A DNA stretch of 64,000 bases from Ketobacter sp036337295. GTDB lineage: Bacteria; Pseudomonadota; Gammaproteobacteria; Pseudomonadales; Ketobacteraceae. Where the stretch lies: positions 868,001 to 932,000 of the forward strand of contig JAYZEN010000007.1 of the NCBI GenBank assembly GCA_036337295.1, written 5' to 3'. Both the position numbers and the translations under genes were made by a program. Below are positions 63,739 to 64,000 of the stretch, piece after piece (position 1 is the first letter of the stretch; every line of letters starts with the position of its first letter). The notes beneath the pieces are model-generated. The model was given only the letters and a program-made list of their open reading frames with translations. It did no database searches and had not been told where the DNA came from.

Positions 63739-64000
63739 GTGGAGAGCGTGCGCAAGCTGGTAAGAGGCCAGTGGGATGCCTGGTTGGATCGCCGCATCCC
63801 GGCCCGGAGCCGGGTCACCCTGACCCAGAAACGCATTTTTATTCTTCCCACCTGGATGGGGATGGGCTATCTCCTCACCACCTTTCTGCTGTTCGTGGCC
63901 GGTGTCAACTACGACAACTCCATGATCCTGAATTTCAGCTTCTTCCTCGGCAGTCTGTTCGTTGTCAGCATCCTGCAGACGTTTTCCAATGTGTCCGGCA
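63739..64000 (+). CDS. DUF58-type membrane protein (cut by window edge)
   Basis: The first about 87 residues of a protein starting at GTG 63739, next to the moxR stop. Two hydrophobic helices, each about 20 residues, flank AGVNYDNSM, the usual opening of DUF58 proteins that accompany MoxR. The DUF58 domain itself lies outside the window. Confidence 0.75.
   Translation, partial: MESVRKLVRGQWDAWLDRRIPARSRVTLTQKRIFILPTWMGMGYLLTTFLLFVAGVNYDNSMILNFSFFLGSLFVVSILQTFSNVSG

Overview
The window reads as a chromosomal segment of a gammaproteobacterium of the Pseudomonas/Oceanospirillales type. GC content looks to be in the mid-fifties by eye. The main evidence is the block leuC-leuD-leuB-asd-fimV-truA-trpF-trpB-trpA-accD-folC-dedD-cvpA-purF-metZ (45096-62686), which follows the gene order known around fimV in Pseudomonas, here with trpBA inserted between trpF and accD. 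The P450, long-chain acyl-CoA ligase, aldehyde dehydrogenase, lipase-like lipoprotein and thioesterases suggest an aerobic, lipid- or hydrocarbon-using, probably marine organism (for example something near Ketobacter, Alcanivorax or Marinobacter). That genus-level guess is inference. I see no rRNA, tRNA, insertion sequence, prophage or CRISPR array.

Layout. 1-2415: a YfiR-like periplasmic protein translationally coupled to a CHASE8-HAMP-PAS-GGDEF-EAL cyclic-di-GMP enzyme that runs off the left edge. 2597-4622: a TetR repressor divergent from a cytochrome P450. 4638-5800: a Xre/RES toxin-antitoxin pair. 5897-11482: a minus-strand group made of a DMT-family exporter, a PLP amino-acid deaminase/aldolase, a GMC oxidoreductase, a small partner protein and an aldehyde dehydrogenase. 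11555-14606: a DUF599 membrane protein, two tandem hotdog thioesterases and an unusual membrane protein ending in an LSm-like domain. 14622-17480: lutABC for lactate oxidation. 17525-19560: htpG with a near-consensus sigma-32 promoter and a clear terminator. 19636-24461: gpsA, a DUF4389 protein, sixA, an acyl-CoA ligase and an alpha/beta hydrolase.

24511-31967 is the most striking metabolic block. A minus-strand operon encodes a CitE-fold CoA lyase of the DUF6986 type, a methylsuccinyl-CoA dehydrogenase-like enzyme, a double-hotdog mesaconyl-CoA hydratase-like enzyme, an ethylmalonyl-CoA mutase-like B12 enzyme and its MeaB GTPase chaperone. Together they match the lower half of the ethylmalonyl-CoA pathway, with a non-standard lyase where Mcl1 is usually found. 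Crotonyl-CoA carboxylase/reductase and the epimerase are not in the window.

32341-38802: a lipase-like lipoprotein, an SDR, a DUF4892 protein, prmB and aroC. 38806-43224: an MFS transporter, three methionine-salvage genes (mtnB, mtnD, mtnC), a gamma-glutamylcyclotransferase-like protein and a homocysteine methyltransferase. 43407-44935: a TetR regulator with a perfect 8-5-8 palindrome upstream, converging with a LysR regulator that is divergent from leuC. 45096-62686: the leucine/aspartate/fimV/trp/fatty-acid/folate/purine/methionine block. 62811-64000: a MoxR ATPase followed by a truncated DUF58-type membrane protein.
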